Assembly: GCA_000613465.1 (NCBI GenBank)
Contig: BAJA01000022.1
Span: 1-64,000, forward strand
Direction of reading: 5' to 3'
From: Bacteroides nordii WAL 11050 = JCM 12987
Lineage (GTDB): Bacteria; Bacteroidota; Bacteroidia; Bacteroidales; Bacteroidaceae
Length of the DNA stretch: 64,000 nucleotides
Shown here: one piece after another, positions 18,984 to 27,300 of the stretch
How the letters are laid out: each line of letters opens with the position of its first letter
Numbering within the stretch: the stretch's first letter is position 1
The notes under the pieces: model-generated
What the model saw: the letters and a program-made list of their open reading frames with translations, nothing else
Database searches by the model: none
Told to the model about the DNA's origin: nothing
Program-made: the position numbers and the translations under genes

Positions 18984-19013
18984 CGCTTCCCGCGCGGGGA
19001 GGTACGCCGGGCG
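18981..19013 (+). repeat. REP-like GC-rich palindrome at the MoxR stop codon
   Basis: TAGCGCTTCCCGCGCGGGGA (18981-19000) continues with GGTACGCCGG. The core CTTCCCGCGCGGGGAG is a near-perfect palindrome. The same element occurs, in the sense direction of the host gene, after PorX (22571-22615), twice after the PorW-like gene (24282-24347) and inside that gene. Confidence 0.85.
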
Positions 19014-19098
19014 ATGATAGCAGAATAATAGTCCGTAGTGTAAAGAGTAACTCCAACTGTAAATTGTAAATTGCAAAATTGTAAATAAGTAAATCCTT

Positions 19099-20409
19099 AT
19101 GTTCCTATCTCGTCGCTTTTACATGTTTTCCATTCTTGTTATTCTGCTGTTATGCGGAGGATACCTGTTTGGTTCTTTGTTCCTGTTTGGACAGATAGCA
19201 TTGTTTTTGCTTGCCCTGGCAGTGGTGGCAGACGGATTTCTTCTTTATCGTACGAAGGGTATCGAGGCTTCCCGGCAGTGTGCCGACCGCTTTTCTAATG
19301 GTGATAACAACGAGGTTAAATTAAGAGTGGAGAGCCGTTATCCGTTCCCGGTCCATCTGTCGGTAATAGATGAAGTACCTGTGATCTTTCAGCAGCGTGA
19401 TATCTGTTTCAAGCTCTCCCTTGATAGCGGACAGGCAAAGACGATTGTTTACAATCTGCGTCCCAACCATCGCGGTGTATATGATTTCGGAATGATCCGT
19501 GTGTTTGCCTCTACCCGCCTGGGATTAATCGAGCGTCGCCTGTCCTGCGGTAAACAGCAGAAGATAAAAGTATATCCTTCCTATCTGATGCTTCATCGTT
19601 ATGAACTGCTTGCTATGAGCGATAATCTTACGGAATTGGGAATCAAGAAGATCCGGAGAGTAGGACATCAGACCGAATTCGAGCAGATAAAAGAGTATGT
19701 AAAAGGGGACGATTACCGTACTATCAACTGGAAAGCTAGTGCCCGGCGGCATCAACTGATGGTGAATGTATACCAGGACGAGCGTTCGCAGCAGATATAC
19801 AATGTGATTGATAAAGGACGTGTGATGCAGCAAGCCTTTCAGGGAGTGACATTGCTGGACTATGCCATCAATGCCTCTCTTGTGCTCTCTTATGTTGCCA
19901 TGCGCAAGGATGACAAAGCCGGACTGGTTACTTTTAATGAGCGTTTCGATACGTTTGTTCCTGCCTCCAAACAGGCGGGGCAGATGCAGACCTTGCTTGA
20001 AAGTTTGTATGCACAGGAGACGACGTTTGGAGAAACGGACTTCTCGGCGCTTTGTGTGCATTTGGCCAAACATGTAAATAAACGGAGCCTGTTGGTGCTC
20101 TATACCAACTTCGGCAGTCTTGGCGGTATGAACCGGCAATTGGCATATTTGCAGCAGCTTTCCCGGCAGCATCGTCTGTTGGTAGTGTTTTTTGAAGATG
20201 CTGATCTGAAAGAGTATATCTCGAAGAAACCGGTAGATACCGAAGGGTATTACCGGCAAGTCATTGCCGAAAAGTTTGCGTATGAGAAGCGTCTCATTGT
20301 CACTACGTTAAAACAAAACGGTATCTATTCCGTACTCACTACCCCCGATAAGTTATCTATTGATGTGCTCAATAAATATTTAGAGATGAAATCCAGGCAG
20401 CTTATTTAA
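19099..20409 (+). CDS. DUF58 domain protein
   Basis: A 436-residue protein with two N-terminal membrane segments (FYMFSILVILLLCGGYLFG and a second) and a DUF58 domain recognised by GDDYRTINWKASARRHQLMV around residues 210-228. The C-terminal part has a vWA-like layout (IYNVIDKGRVM, LVTFNERFDTF, LLVLYTNFGSL). DUF58 proteins are the usual partners of MoxR ATPases. The intervening 115 bases hold the REP-like element and A/T-rich direct repeats (GTAAATTGTAAATTGC). It is the last gene of the operon. Confidence 0.9.
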   Translation: MFLSRRFYMFSILVILLLCGGYLFGSLFLFGQIALFLLALAVVADGFLLYRTKGIEASRQCADRFSNGDNNEVKLRVESRYPFPVHLSVIDEVPVIFQQRDICFKLSLDSGQAKTIVYNLRPNHRGVYDFGMIRVFASTRLGLIERRLSCGKQQKIKVYPSYLMLHRYELLAMSDNLTELGIKKIRRVGHQTEFEQIKEYVKGDDYRTINWKASARRHQLMVNVYQDERSQQIYNVIDKGRVMQQAFQGVTLLDYAINASLVLSYVAMRKDDKAGLVTFNERFDTFVPASKQAGQMQTLLESLYAQETTFGETDFSALCVHLAKHVNKRSLLVLYTNFGSLGGMNRQLAYLQQLSRQHRLLVVFFEDADLKEYISKKPVDTEGYYRQVIAEKFAYEKRLIVTTLKQNGIYSVLTTPDKLSIDVLNKYLEMKSRQLI

Positions 20410-20483
20410 GCCGCTCCACGGAAAAAGATTGAAAAAACAGGAAAACAAACAGGAAGAAATCTTAATCTTATTAAAAGAATTAT

Positions 20484-20491
20484 TATATTTG
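20484..20491 (+). promoter_or_regulatory. -7-like element in front of the palindrome array
   Basis: TATATTTG matches TAnnTTTG. If used, it would give the HU-like gene a leader of about 460 bases that includes the whole 20650-20880 array. No good -33 element is visible, so the call is tentative. Between 20410 and 20649 I see no gene. Confidence 0.35.
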
Positions 20492-20649
20492 CAATTGACA
20501 TAATACTCGTCTCTCTTCCTTTAAGATTTATCCCTATTATCGGAAATGATACACGTATGTTGCCAGTCAAGACGCCTCTGCAATTATTGGATATGACATA
20601 CGTATGTATCTGAAACTAATGCACTTACGCCTACGATAAAGACAAACTT

Positions 20650-20880
20650 GATGTCACCCGTTATGACATGCTGATGTTACCTGTTGTGACATCACGATGT
20701 CACCCGTCATGACATCACGATGTTACCGGGCATGACATCACGATGTCACCGGGCATGACATCACGATGTTACCGGACATGACATCACGATGTCACTGAGC
20801 ATGACATCACGATGTCACTGAGTACGATATTATTAATATCATAAAGTATGACATTGTTAGTGTCATAAAGTATGACATCA
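20650..20880. repeat. Tandem array of 16-bp palindromes, 23-bp period
   Basis: The perfect dyad TGACATC-AC-GATGTCA recurs every 23 bases, with the GATGT half starting at 20650, 20673, 20696, 20719, 20742, 20765, 20788 and 20811 and a 7-base linker (CCGGGCA or variants) between. Two degenerate units follow up to 20880. There are no unique spacers, so it is not a CRISPR array. It ends 80 bases before the HU-like gene, so it may be a protein-binding array or a chain of hairpins in that gene's leader. Confidence 0.9.
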
Positions 20881-20959
20881 GTATATCTCTGAAAGCAGAA
20901 CAACTGTGCCGTTTAATATACCGCACAGACATTATAAACAATTAAAAAGCAGACAAGTT

Positions 20960-21463
20960 ATGCAGAAATTCAATCTTGTGCAGAAGGGCGTTCCGGCAAA
21001 GCCGGATGCACCTAAAAAGTGGTATGCTGTCCCTCAAACCCGGGAAGCTCAAAGTGTTAAATCAATGACCCGTTCGGCCACAGAGAACACCAGCACTGCT
21101 CCCATCGAAATGGAAGCCGCGCTGGATTTATTAGGGAAGTATGCTACCGAACAGCTTTTGCAGGGGCATAGCGTGAAAGTAGGTGATCTTGGTACACTGC
21201 GCATTACCTTCAAAAGTGATGGAGTGGAAAATATCAACGATTTTAATGCCGGGGTGATGATTAAAAATCCCCGTATCCTGTTCACTCCCTCCAAAGAGTT
21301 CAGACAGAACGTTATCCAGCAACTCAAATATCAGAACGGGGGCGTGCTGGAAGAAGGTGTAAACTATGCCTCACTGACCGATTACCGCAAGGCAAAGGGG
21401 ATTTCAACTGGTGGTAGCGGCTCCGAAGGCGGTGAAGGCGAAGGGGAGGATCCTTCGGTATAA
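20960..21463 (+). CDS. HU-like DNA-binding protein (Bacteroidetes long form)
   Basis: A 167-residue protein of the HU/IHF-like family seen in Bacteroidetes. It starts MQKFNLVQKGVPAKPDAPKK and holds helical (MEAALDLLGKYATEQLLQGH) and DNA-arm strands (VKVGDLGTLRITFKSDG, NPRILFTPSKEFRQNV). The C-terminus carries a Gly/Glu-rich tail (GGSGSEGGEGEGEDPSV). I chose the ATG at 20960 because the residues encoded upstream are not conserved-looking. It is monocistronic, with the palindrome array upstream and a strong terminator hairpin downstream. Confidence 0.85.
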   Translation: MQKFNLVQKGVPAKPDAPKKWYAVPQTREAQSVKSMTRSATENTSTAPIEMEAALDLLGKYATEQLLQGHSVKVGDLGTLRITFKSDGVENINDFNAGVMIKNPRILFTPSKEFRQNVIQQLKYQNGGVLEEGVNYASLTDYRKAKGISTGGSGSEGGEGEGEDPSV

Positions 21464-21508
21464 TAGCCTGTCGGAACGTGATGCCGGGCTTCACGAGGTA
21501 GGATTATT

Positions 21509-21608
21509 AAAAAGCAGATAAACGTAGGTTTCCGAAGATAAGAGACGAGGATGCAATATGCTAAAATCATCTTCTTATAGATGGAAACCTACGTTTATCT
21601 GCTTTTTT
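21509..21608. terminator. Long perfect hairpin between convergent genes
   Basis: The 21509-21533 arm begins AAAAAGCAGATAAACGTAGG and ends TTTCC; its exact reverse complement is at 21583-21608 and ends in TTTTTT. The 25-bp stem has a 49-base loop that itself contains a small GAAGAT/ATCTTC stem. It probably ends transcription of the HU-like gene and, from the other side, of the Imm17-like gene. Confidence 0.85.
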
Positions 21609-21687
21609 GATCTACTGCCATCTCTGTTTTCGATCTACTGCCACTTCCTAAAGCCCGGTACTACTCCTGTGGCAAATTCTCCTCTGA

Positions 21688-21900
21688 TTATCTCAGTGAC
21701 CGGAAGAAGTAGATGGCCATCCCGATCAGTAGCAATCCGAGTGCTCCATACACGAGCCGTGCACGGGAGCGTCCTATCCGTCGTACTACAGCCTGTGCAT
21801 TGTGTGCGGTAAAGAACCATCCCCAGTTGAGCACTGCGGCAAGCAATGAAAGGATACCTGCCAGGGCAAACAGTCCTAAGATGAAATAATGCGGTGTCAT
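21688..21900 (-). CDS. Imm17-family small membrane protein
   Basis: A 70-residue protein with two membrane segments: MTPHYFILGLFALAGILSLL and LVYGALGLLLIGMAIYFF, joined by a basic loop (AQAVVRRIGRSRAR). This matches the immunity-17 family common in Bacteroides, which was named from polymorphic-toxin loci. No toxin is near it. The ATG at 21900 lies 5 bases after the tsaE stop, so it is probably the second gene of a tsaE operon. The immunity label should be treated as a family name only. Confidence 0.7.
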   Translation of the reverse strand: MTPHYFILGLFALAGILSLLAAVLNWGWFFTAHNAQAVVRRIGRSRARLVYGALGLLLIGMAIYFFRSLR

Positions 21901-21905
21901 CGGTG

Positions 21906-22319
21906 TTAAAGAATAATTTTCCGGCTGCCGCCTTCCAGTTCTTCTATCGTCACCTTTACAGCATCGCCCGGCAGAAGCTCTTCCACCAGTTCCGGCCACT
22001 CGATAAAACAGAGGGCGCCACTATAAAAGTAATCCTCATAACCCATATCATACACTTCACTCAGCTTCTTGATACGGTAGAAGTCGAAATGATAAATCAG
22101 TTCTCCGTTTTCATCCGAACGGTATTCGTTGACAATAGCAAAGGTAGGGGAAGTAATCACATCCGAAACACCCAATTCCTCACAAAGAGCTTTTACAAAG
22201 GTTGTTTTTCCTGCTCCCATCTTTCCGTAGAGGGCAAACACGGTATTATCACCCATCGCATTAATGAACTCGCGGGCGGCTTCGTGTATCTGATCTAATG
22301 ATTCAATTTTTATTTCCAT
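21906..22319 (-). CDS. tsaE: tRNA threonylcarbamoyladenosine biosynthesis ATPase TsaE
   Basis: P-loop ATPase that works with TsaB and TsaD to make the t6A37 modification of ANN-decoding tRNAs. Walker A is GKMGAGKTT at 32-40; other family segments are [22 protein letters not shown] and [13 protein letters not shown]. The length of 137 residues is normal. It precedes the Imm17-like gene in the same direction. Upstream lies repeat-rich DNA (22320-22612). Confidence 0.95.
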   Translation of the reverse strand: MEIKIESLDQIHEAAREFINAMGDNTVFALYGKMGAGKTTFVKALCEELGVSDVITSPTFAIVNEYRSDENGELIYHFDFYRIKKLSEVYDMGYEDYFYSGALCFIEWPELVEELLPGDAVKVTIEELEGGSRKIIL

Positions 22320-22423
22320 AAAGTTATTGATGATTTACTATTTGACAATTTACTATTTACTATTTGGCTGCGCTGTACTGAGCAAGACTTCAGATTTAGT
22401 CTATATTATGACAACATTCTGCT

Positions 22424-22520
22424 GAAACGCAAATGATCGCAGATTTTCGCAGATTAAATGGCTGCGCTGTACTTGAGCGATGATATGCTTTGTGTGAATC
22501 TGTGAGTTTCTGCGTTTCAA
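22424..22520. repeat. Dispersed ~97-bp inverted-repeat element, copy 1
   Basis: Begins GAAACGCAAATGATCGCAGA and ends TTTCTGCGTTTCAA, so GAAACGCA and TGCGTTTC form terminal inverted repeats. It is about 90% identical to the reverse complement of 49389-49488. A shortened GGCTGCGCTGTACTGAGC also stands alone just upstream at 22366-22383, next to ATTTACTATTTACTATTT repeats. No gene is seen in 22320-22612. Confidence 0.85.
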
Positions 22521-22570
22521 TACTAATATCCTATAATCTTGAACGATTACTTCTCTTACTACTATCACCA

Positions 22571-22615
22571 CCTGTCGAACCTCCCCGTGCGGGAAGCACC
22601 GGGAAGCGCCGCCTA
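22571..22615 (-). repeat. REP-like element at the PorX stop codon
   Basis: Read on the minus strand it begins with TAG GCGGCGCTTCCC, then a second half GGTGCTTCCCGCACGGGGAG and GTTCGACAGG. The TAG at 22615-22613 is the stop codon of the repaired porX gene, so the element starts exactly at the gene end. Confidence 0.85.
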
Positions 22616-24185
22616 TTTGGGTTTTAGGGTGATGAGGGGATGATCATTTCTTCCATGGAGATACCTCCGTGCTGGAAGGTATTGGTGTAATACGATACAT
22701 AGTAGTTGAAGTTGTTCGGATAGGCCAGGAAATCATGTCCGCTGGCAAAGATGTACTTCGTGCTGACGTTGGGCGATGGCAGCAAAGCATCTGCCGGACG
22801 GCCGATCTCAAACACCTGTTTCGGGTTATAGGACATATTCCGTGATAGCTTATAGCGCAGATTCGTATTAATCTCTCCGTTATTGGCCTGTACTTTGATC
22901 GGATTGTCCACGCGGATGCTACCGTGGTCCGTGGTGACGACTATGCGTACCTTCCGTGCTGCAAGTTCTTTAAGCAGGTCGCGTACCGGCGAATGGCGGA
23001 ACCAGGATAGGGTAAGACTACGGTATGCAGCCTCTGTCGAAGCCAGTTCTCGTATCATTTTGCTCTCCGTCCGTGTGTGACTTAACATGTCTATAAAGTT
23101 GAATACTACCACGTTCAGGTCATTCTTCATCAGTTGTGGAAGTTGGGCCACAAGACGCTCTCCGGCAGACGCATCGTTGATCTTATGATAAGAAAAGGTG
23201 TGCTGACGGCGGAAACGGTCGAAACAAGTCTGTATCAACGGAGCCTCGTTGAGGTTTTTACTTTCTTCCTCATCCTCGTCCACCCACAGGTCGGGAAACA
23301 TGCGTGCGATCTGATCCGGCATCAATCCGGAGAAGATCGCATTGCGGGCATACTGCGTGGCAGTGGGCAGGATGCTGAAATAGAGCTGTTCCTCGAACGT
23401 AAAAAGCTCGGATAGCTCGTTGGCAACGACGCGCCACTGGTCATAACGGAAGTTGTCCAGCACAAGGAAAAACACCTTCTCCCCCTGGTCCAGCAGAGGA
23501 AAGACAGTACGTTTCATCACGTCCGGACTCATCATGGGAGCTTCCTGCACAGCATTTCCTTTGCGCGTGGGTCCATCGTCTTCATCCAGTCGATATAGTT
23601 TCTCTTGATGAACTTGGTGAAGGCCGTGTTTGCTTCCGTTTTCTGCATGGAAAGCATTTCGCTCATGGGGCTGTCACTGGCTTCCAGTTCCAGTTCCCAA
23701 TAGACGAGGCGGCGATAAAGCTCCACCCAATCATCGGCAGTGAGAGAGTCATTGATCTGCATGACTATCTTGCCGAAGTTCTGCTGATAGGCTGTTTGCG
23801 CTACTTCGGAAACAATGTCACGGCGGTGCAGATTCTTCTTTAACGAAAGAAGTATCTGATTGGGGTTGACGGGTTTGATCAGGTAGTCGGCTATCTTGCT
23901 GCCGATAGCCATATCCATGATATTCTCTTCTTCGCTTTTGGTTATCATGATAACCGGTACGGTCGGAGAGATATCTTTGATCTGTGCCAGCGTTTCAAGG
24001 CCGCTGATGCCGGGCATATTCTCATCAAGGAAGATGAGATCATAGTCCGTTTCACGGCAACGGTCGAGGGCATCCTGTCCGTTACTGACGGTATGTACCT
24101 CGTAGCCTTTCGACTCGAGGAAAAGGATATGGGGACGGAGAAGGTCTATCTCGTCGTCTACCCAGAGTAATCGGTCATTCTTCAT
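22613..24185 (-). CDS. porX: PorX-like response regulator with PglZ domain, two frameshifts
   Basis: About 524 residues when two single-base deletions are repaired. The N-terminal receiver domain is complete: acidic pair in LLWVDDEIDLL, phospho-acceptor in LIFLDENMPG and the lysine in VIMITKSEEE. The frame breaks near 23557 (CC for CCC), after which an alkaline-phosphatase-like PglZ domain follows (KVFFLVLDNFRYDQWRVV, FNFIDMLSHTR, IVVTTDHGS). A second break near 22636 (GGGG for GGGGG) hides the true end IIPLITLKPK. In Porphyromonas and Flavobacterium PorX controls the type IX secretion system. Here it lies just upstream of a PorW/SprE homologue. Both breaks are probably sequence errors. Confidence 0.88.
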
Positions 24186-24281
24186 CTTGATATCTAGACA
24201 TTTACTATTTAGCTATTTACTATTTACTATTTACTATTTGGCTGCGCAGTTATTATTGCTATTATTATTCCGCTACCATTG

Positions 24282-24347
24282 TCTGTCGCACCTCCCCGTG
24301 CGGGAAGCACCGCCTGTCGAACCTCCCCGCGCGGGAAGCGCCGCCTA
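24282..24347 (-). repeat. Double REP-like element at the PorW/SprE-like stop codon
   Basis: Two head-to-tail copies, 24314-24347 and 24282-24313. On the minus strand the first begins TAGGCGGCGCTTCCCGCGCG and continues GGGAGGTTCGACAGG; its TAG is the stop codon of the PorW-like gene. The second copy reads CGGTGCTTCCCGCACGGGGA and GGTGCGACAGAC. The TTTGGCTGCGC motif at 24237-24247 and ATTTACTATT repeats follow. Confidence 0.88.
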
Positions 24348-27300
24348 GAAGTAGTTGGTGCCGGGGGATTGTTGTATCTCTTCGCCTTCGTCCTCTTCTG
24401 CCGGGGTGGTTTCATCGACGGGTGGAAGGTTCAGTAAGGGTTCATCCAGTGTACTTCCATCGATGGGTACTTCTTCCTCCGTCGGATAAGGATCGAACGT
24501 CTTCTTATAGAACACATCATAATCGTCGAAACTATAGAATTGGTTCATCAGTTCATAATTGGTTTCTGAGATAAGGACAGCCCTCATTCCGCTGAGACGT
24601 TCGTTCATATGCGGATCAGCGTAAAGTTGGCGTTGGTAATACTGTGCCTCCTCATAGTTGGCAAATGAACGGATGACGAGTCGTCCGATACCCCGGTCGT
24701 GGGAGAAGGAGAGGTCAAAGTTCTTCACCATGAAGGATGAGAAGTTGTAACGGGCTACTTCGTAAAGCAGTTGGTTCTCGTTTACTTTTCCTTCTTCGTA
24801 GGCCAGTATGAATAAGTAAGGCGTATTCCGTTCGGCAGTAAAGACGTGCGTACTGTCCATTCCGGCTATACGCGTACTGTCTGCCAGGCCTTCCGCACTT
24901 CTGCGCGACCAGATACTACCAAAGGAGATACTGCCTTCTGCCAGCAGACGTCCTTCCTGTACCCCTTTCAGGATGTGGGCGGCAAGATCGGTGATCTCAT
25001 TTTCCGGGTACTGTTGCACAAGCTCCTTCAGTTCAGCCAGGAATTGCTTCTGATCCCCTACCTGCAAGGCACTTACAGCATGCAGGAACATAAATTTCGG
25101 ACGATGCTGTCCCATTGGATATTTGTTGAAAGAGTACTCCGCATTGGCCACTACCTGTTTGTAATTGCCTGCCATGTATTCCTTATAAGTATTGGCATAA
25201 AGCGAATCTTCCAGGTGCTTGCCATGTACGGCGATGTAGGCAAAGTCAGGATCGGCGAGCATCTTGGCATACTTACTATCCGGGAAACGGTCTATAAGTT
25301 CCTGCTTGTAAATGTTGGCATCTGCCATGCGATCCATACGTCCGAGCATGAGGTAAAGATTATAGTATGCCACATCCAGTTGGCCGAAGTCCGGGAAGTT
25401 ATGAACCAACCGTCCGAGGGAATGCTCAGCGCGAGGGAAGTTCTCCATTCTGTCTTTGAATATCATTCCCATGTTGAACAGACCGTCTGACAAGATCTCG
25501 TTAGAGGCAGCCATTGCTTCCTCCGTCAATGGAATCTGTTGCAGGTAGAAGATCGGATTCTTTTCGTCGATGGCAGCGGTAGAAGTCGTATCGGCAGGAA
25601 GCTGAGAATCATTCTCTTTATTGCCTGCCGCATCTCCCTGTATAGGAAGCGTCGCATCATCACCTGCCGCATCTTTATTATCATCGCCTGCCGCATCTCC
25701 CTGCGCGGGAAGCGCTTCATCGTAGTTGACCGGCTCGAAATCGTCCAGGGCAACCACTGTTTTGTTTCTCCGCCGCCAGTTATCTTCCAGTTTGCGTCGT
25801 CCCCACAGCCGTTGGAAGTCAGCTTTACCTTGTGTTACTGCTTGCGAATTATAGAAATACCAGGAGTCATCTCCCGTAGGTATTGTAGGTTGCGTTGTAG
25901 TAGGTTGTTGTGGGGCATTGGCGGCATTTTCGGCAGCAATAGACTCACGCAATGCATCCCGTTCAGCCTCTTTTGCCAGCCGTTTCGCCTCCTCTTCTTT
26001 CCGGATGACACGGGCTATCAATGTGTCGATCACCACCATCCGTGCGGCACTATCCAGTGATGCCAGATGTTGCAGGCTGTCCTGCAACTCCACAGCAGTA
26101 GAGTAGGGCACCAATTCGTCCAGTATTTCAGAACGCTTTGTGATCTCTTCATATTGCGCATGCGTCTTCTCCAGCAACCCGATAGCGTCGGAGTAAGCGG
26201 TTTGTGCTTCCACATACCGCCCCATCTCCCAGCAGAGGTTGCCCAGCGTGAGTTGCAGAATCCCTTTCTCCACCCCTCCGCGTGTACTCTTCTCTACTCC
26301 TAAGTCATATTCCTTAATCGCCTGTACCGTATCCCCCACCGCCAGGTAAATATTCCCCAGTGCATAATAAATCTGATCCAGGTAATCCTTATTCTTATCA
26401 CTCCGCGTCATGCGTCGCAGCTTATCCGTCGCCTTCTTTATTTCCGCCGCCTGACGCACCTCCCGGCCGGGAAGGCCTCTGTTTGACGGATACGTGCATT
26501 TAGCTCCATTTCGTAGGGAGGGCTCATTTTGATAACCTTTCCGTAAGCCTGATAGGCTTTGGCGGGATCTTGCAGAAGCTGGTATACTTGTCCCAGGAGA
26601 TAGTATTGGCGCGCTTCTGCCGCTTATTCTTTTCATTTTTGATAGTAGTAAGCAGATGCGGGATTGCTTCCCGGTAGCGTTGGCTACCCAGCAGATAATG
26701 CCCGTAAGTTCGTGAATAGGCAGGAGCGAGGTATAGGGCAGGCTGTCGTTATTTACTTTTAGAAGAACATCTTCTGCATCATAATACCATCCCATCTGTG
26801 TATAACACTGGGCAAGCCAGATACGCGCTTCTGCTGTAATTTTAGGTTGACCGGTATATAGGCGCGCAATGTATGAGAAAGTTGCAGCCGCTTCGGGAAA
26901 GTCTCCTTTCTGAAACTGTGCTTTCCCCATTAACATCCAGGCCTTGTGCAGGAAAGGGTTGAATTCCCGGCGTGCCAGCCATTGTTTGTACTCTTCCGTG
27001 TAGCGTTTACCCTGTTTGCGTTGAGGCTTCCGTTTGATGGAATGTACTGCGATAGCCTTCTGGGATTTTTCTATAGCCCGTTCAAAATCACCACTGCCGG
27101 TTCCCACAGTTGATTTATTGCCAATAGGATAGAGTGGGATCATCTCCATATAGTTGTCCTTGTTGCCCTGTTCAATGGCTTTGCATCCCGATTTGTATGC
27201 TTCATTTCCGTTAAAGTACACGTTATACCGGGTAGTCATTGCATGATAAAAACGGCTTCCCGCTGTGTTCTTCTTGGTAGAACAGCCGGTAAATAATATA

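Noticed and set aside
20650..20880. CRISPR array
   Set aside because: Units follow each other at 23 bp with a constant 7-base linker; there are no unique spacers and no cas genes in the window.
21688..21900. Toxin-immunity module
   Set aside because: No toxin-like gene or polymorphic-toxin repeat is near the Imm17-like gene.
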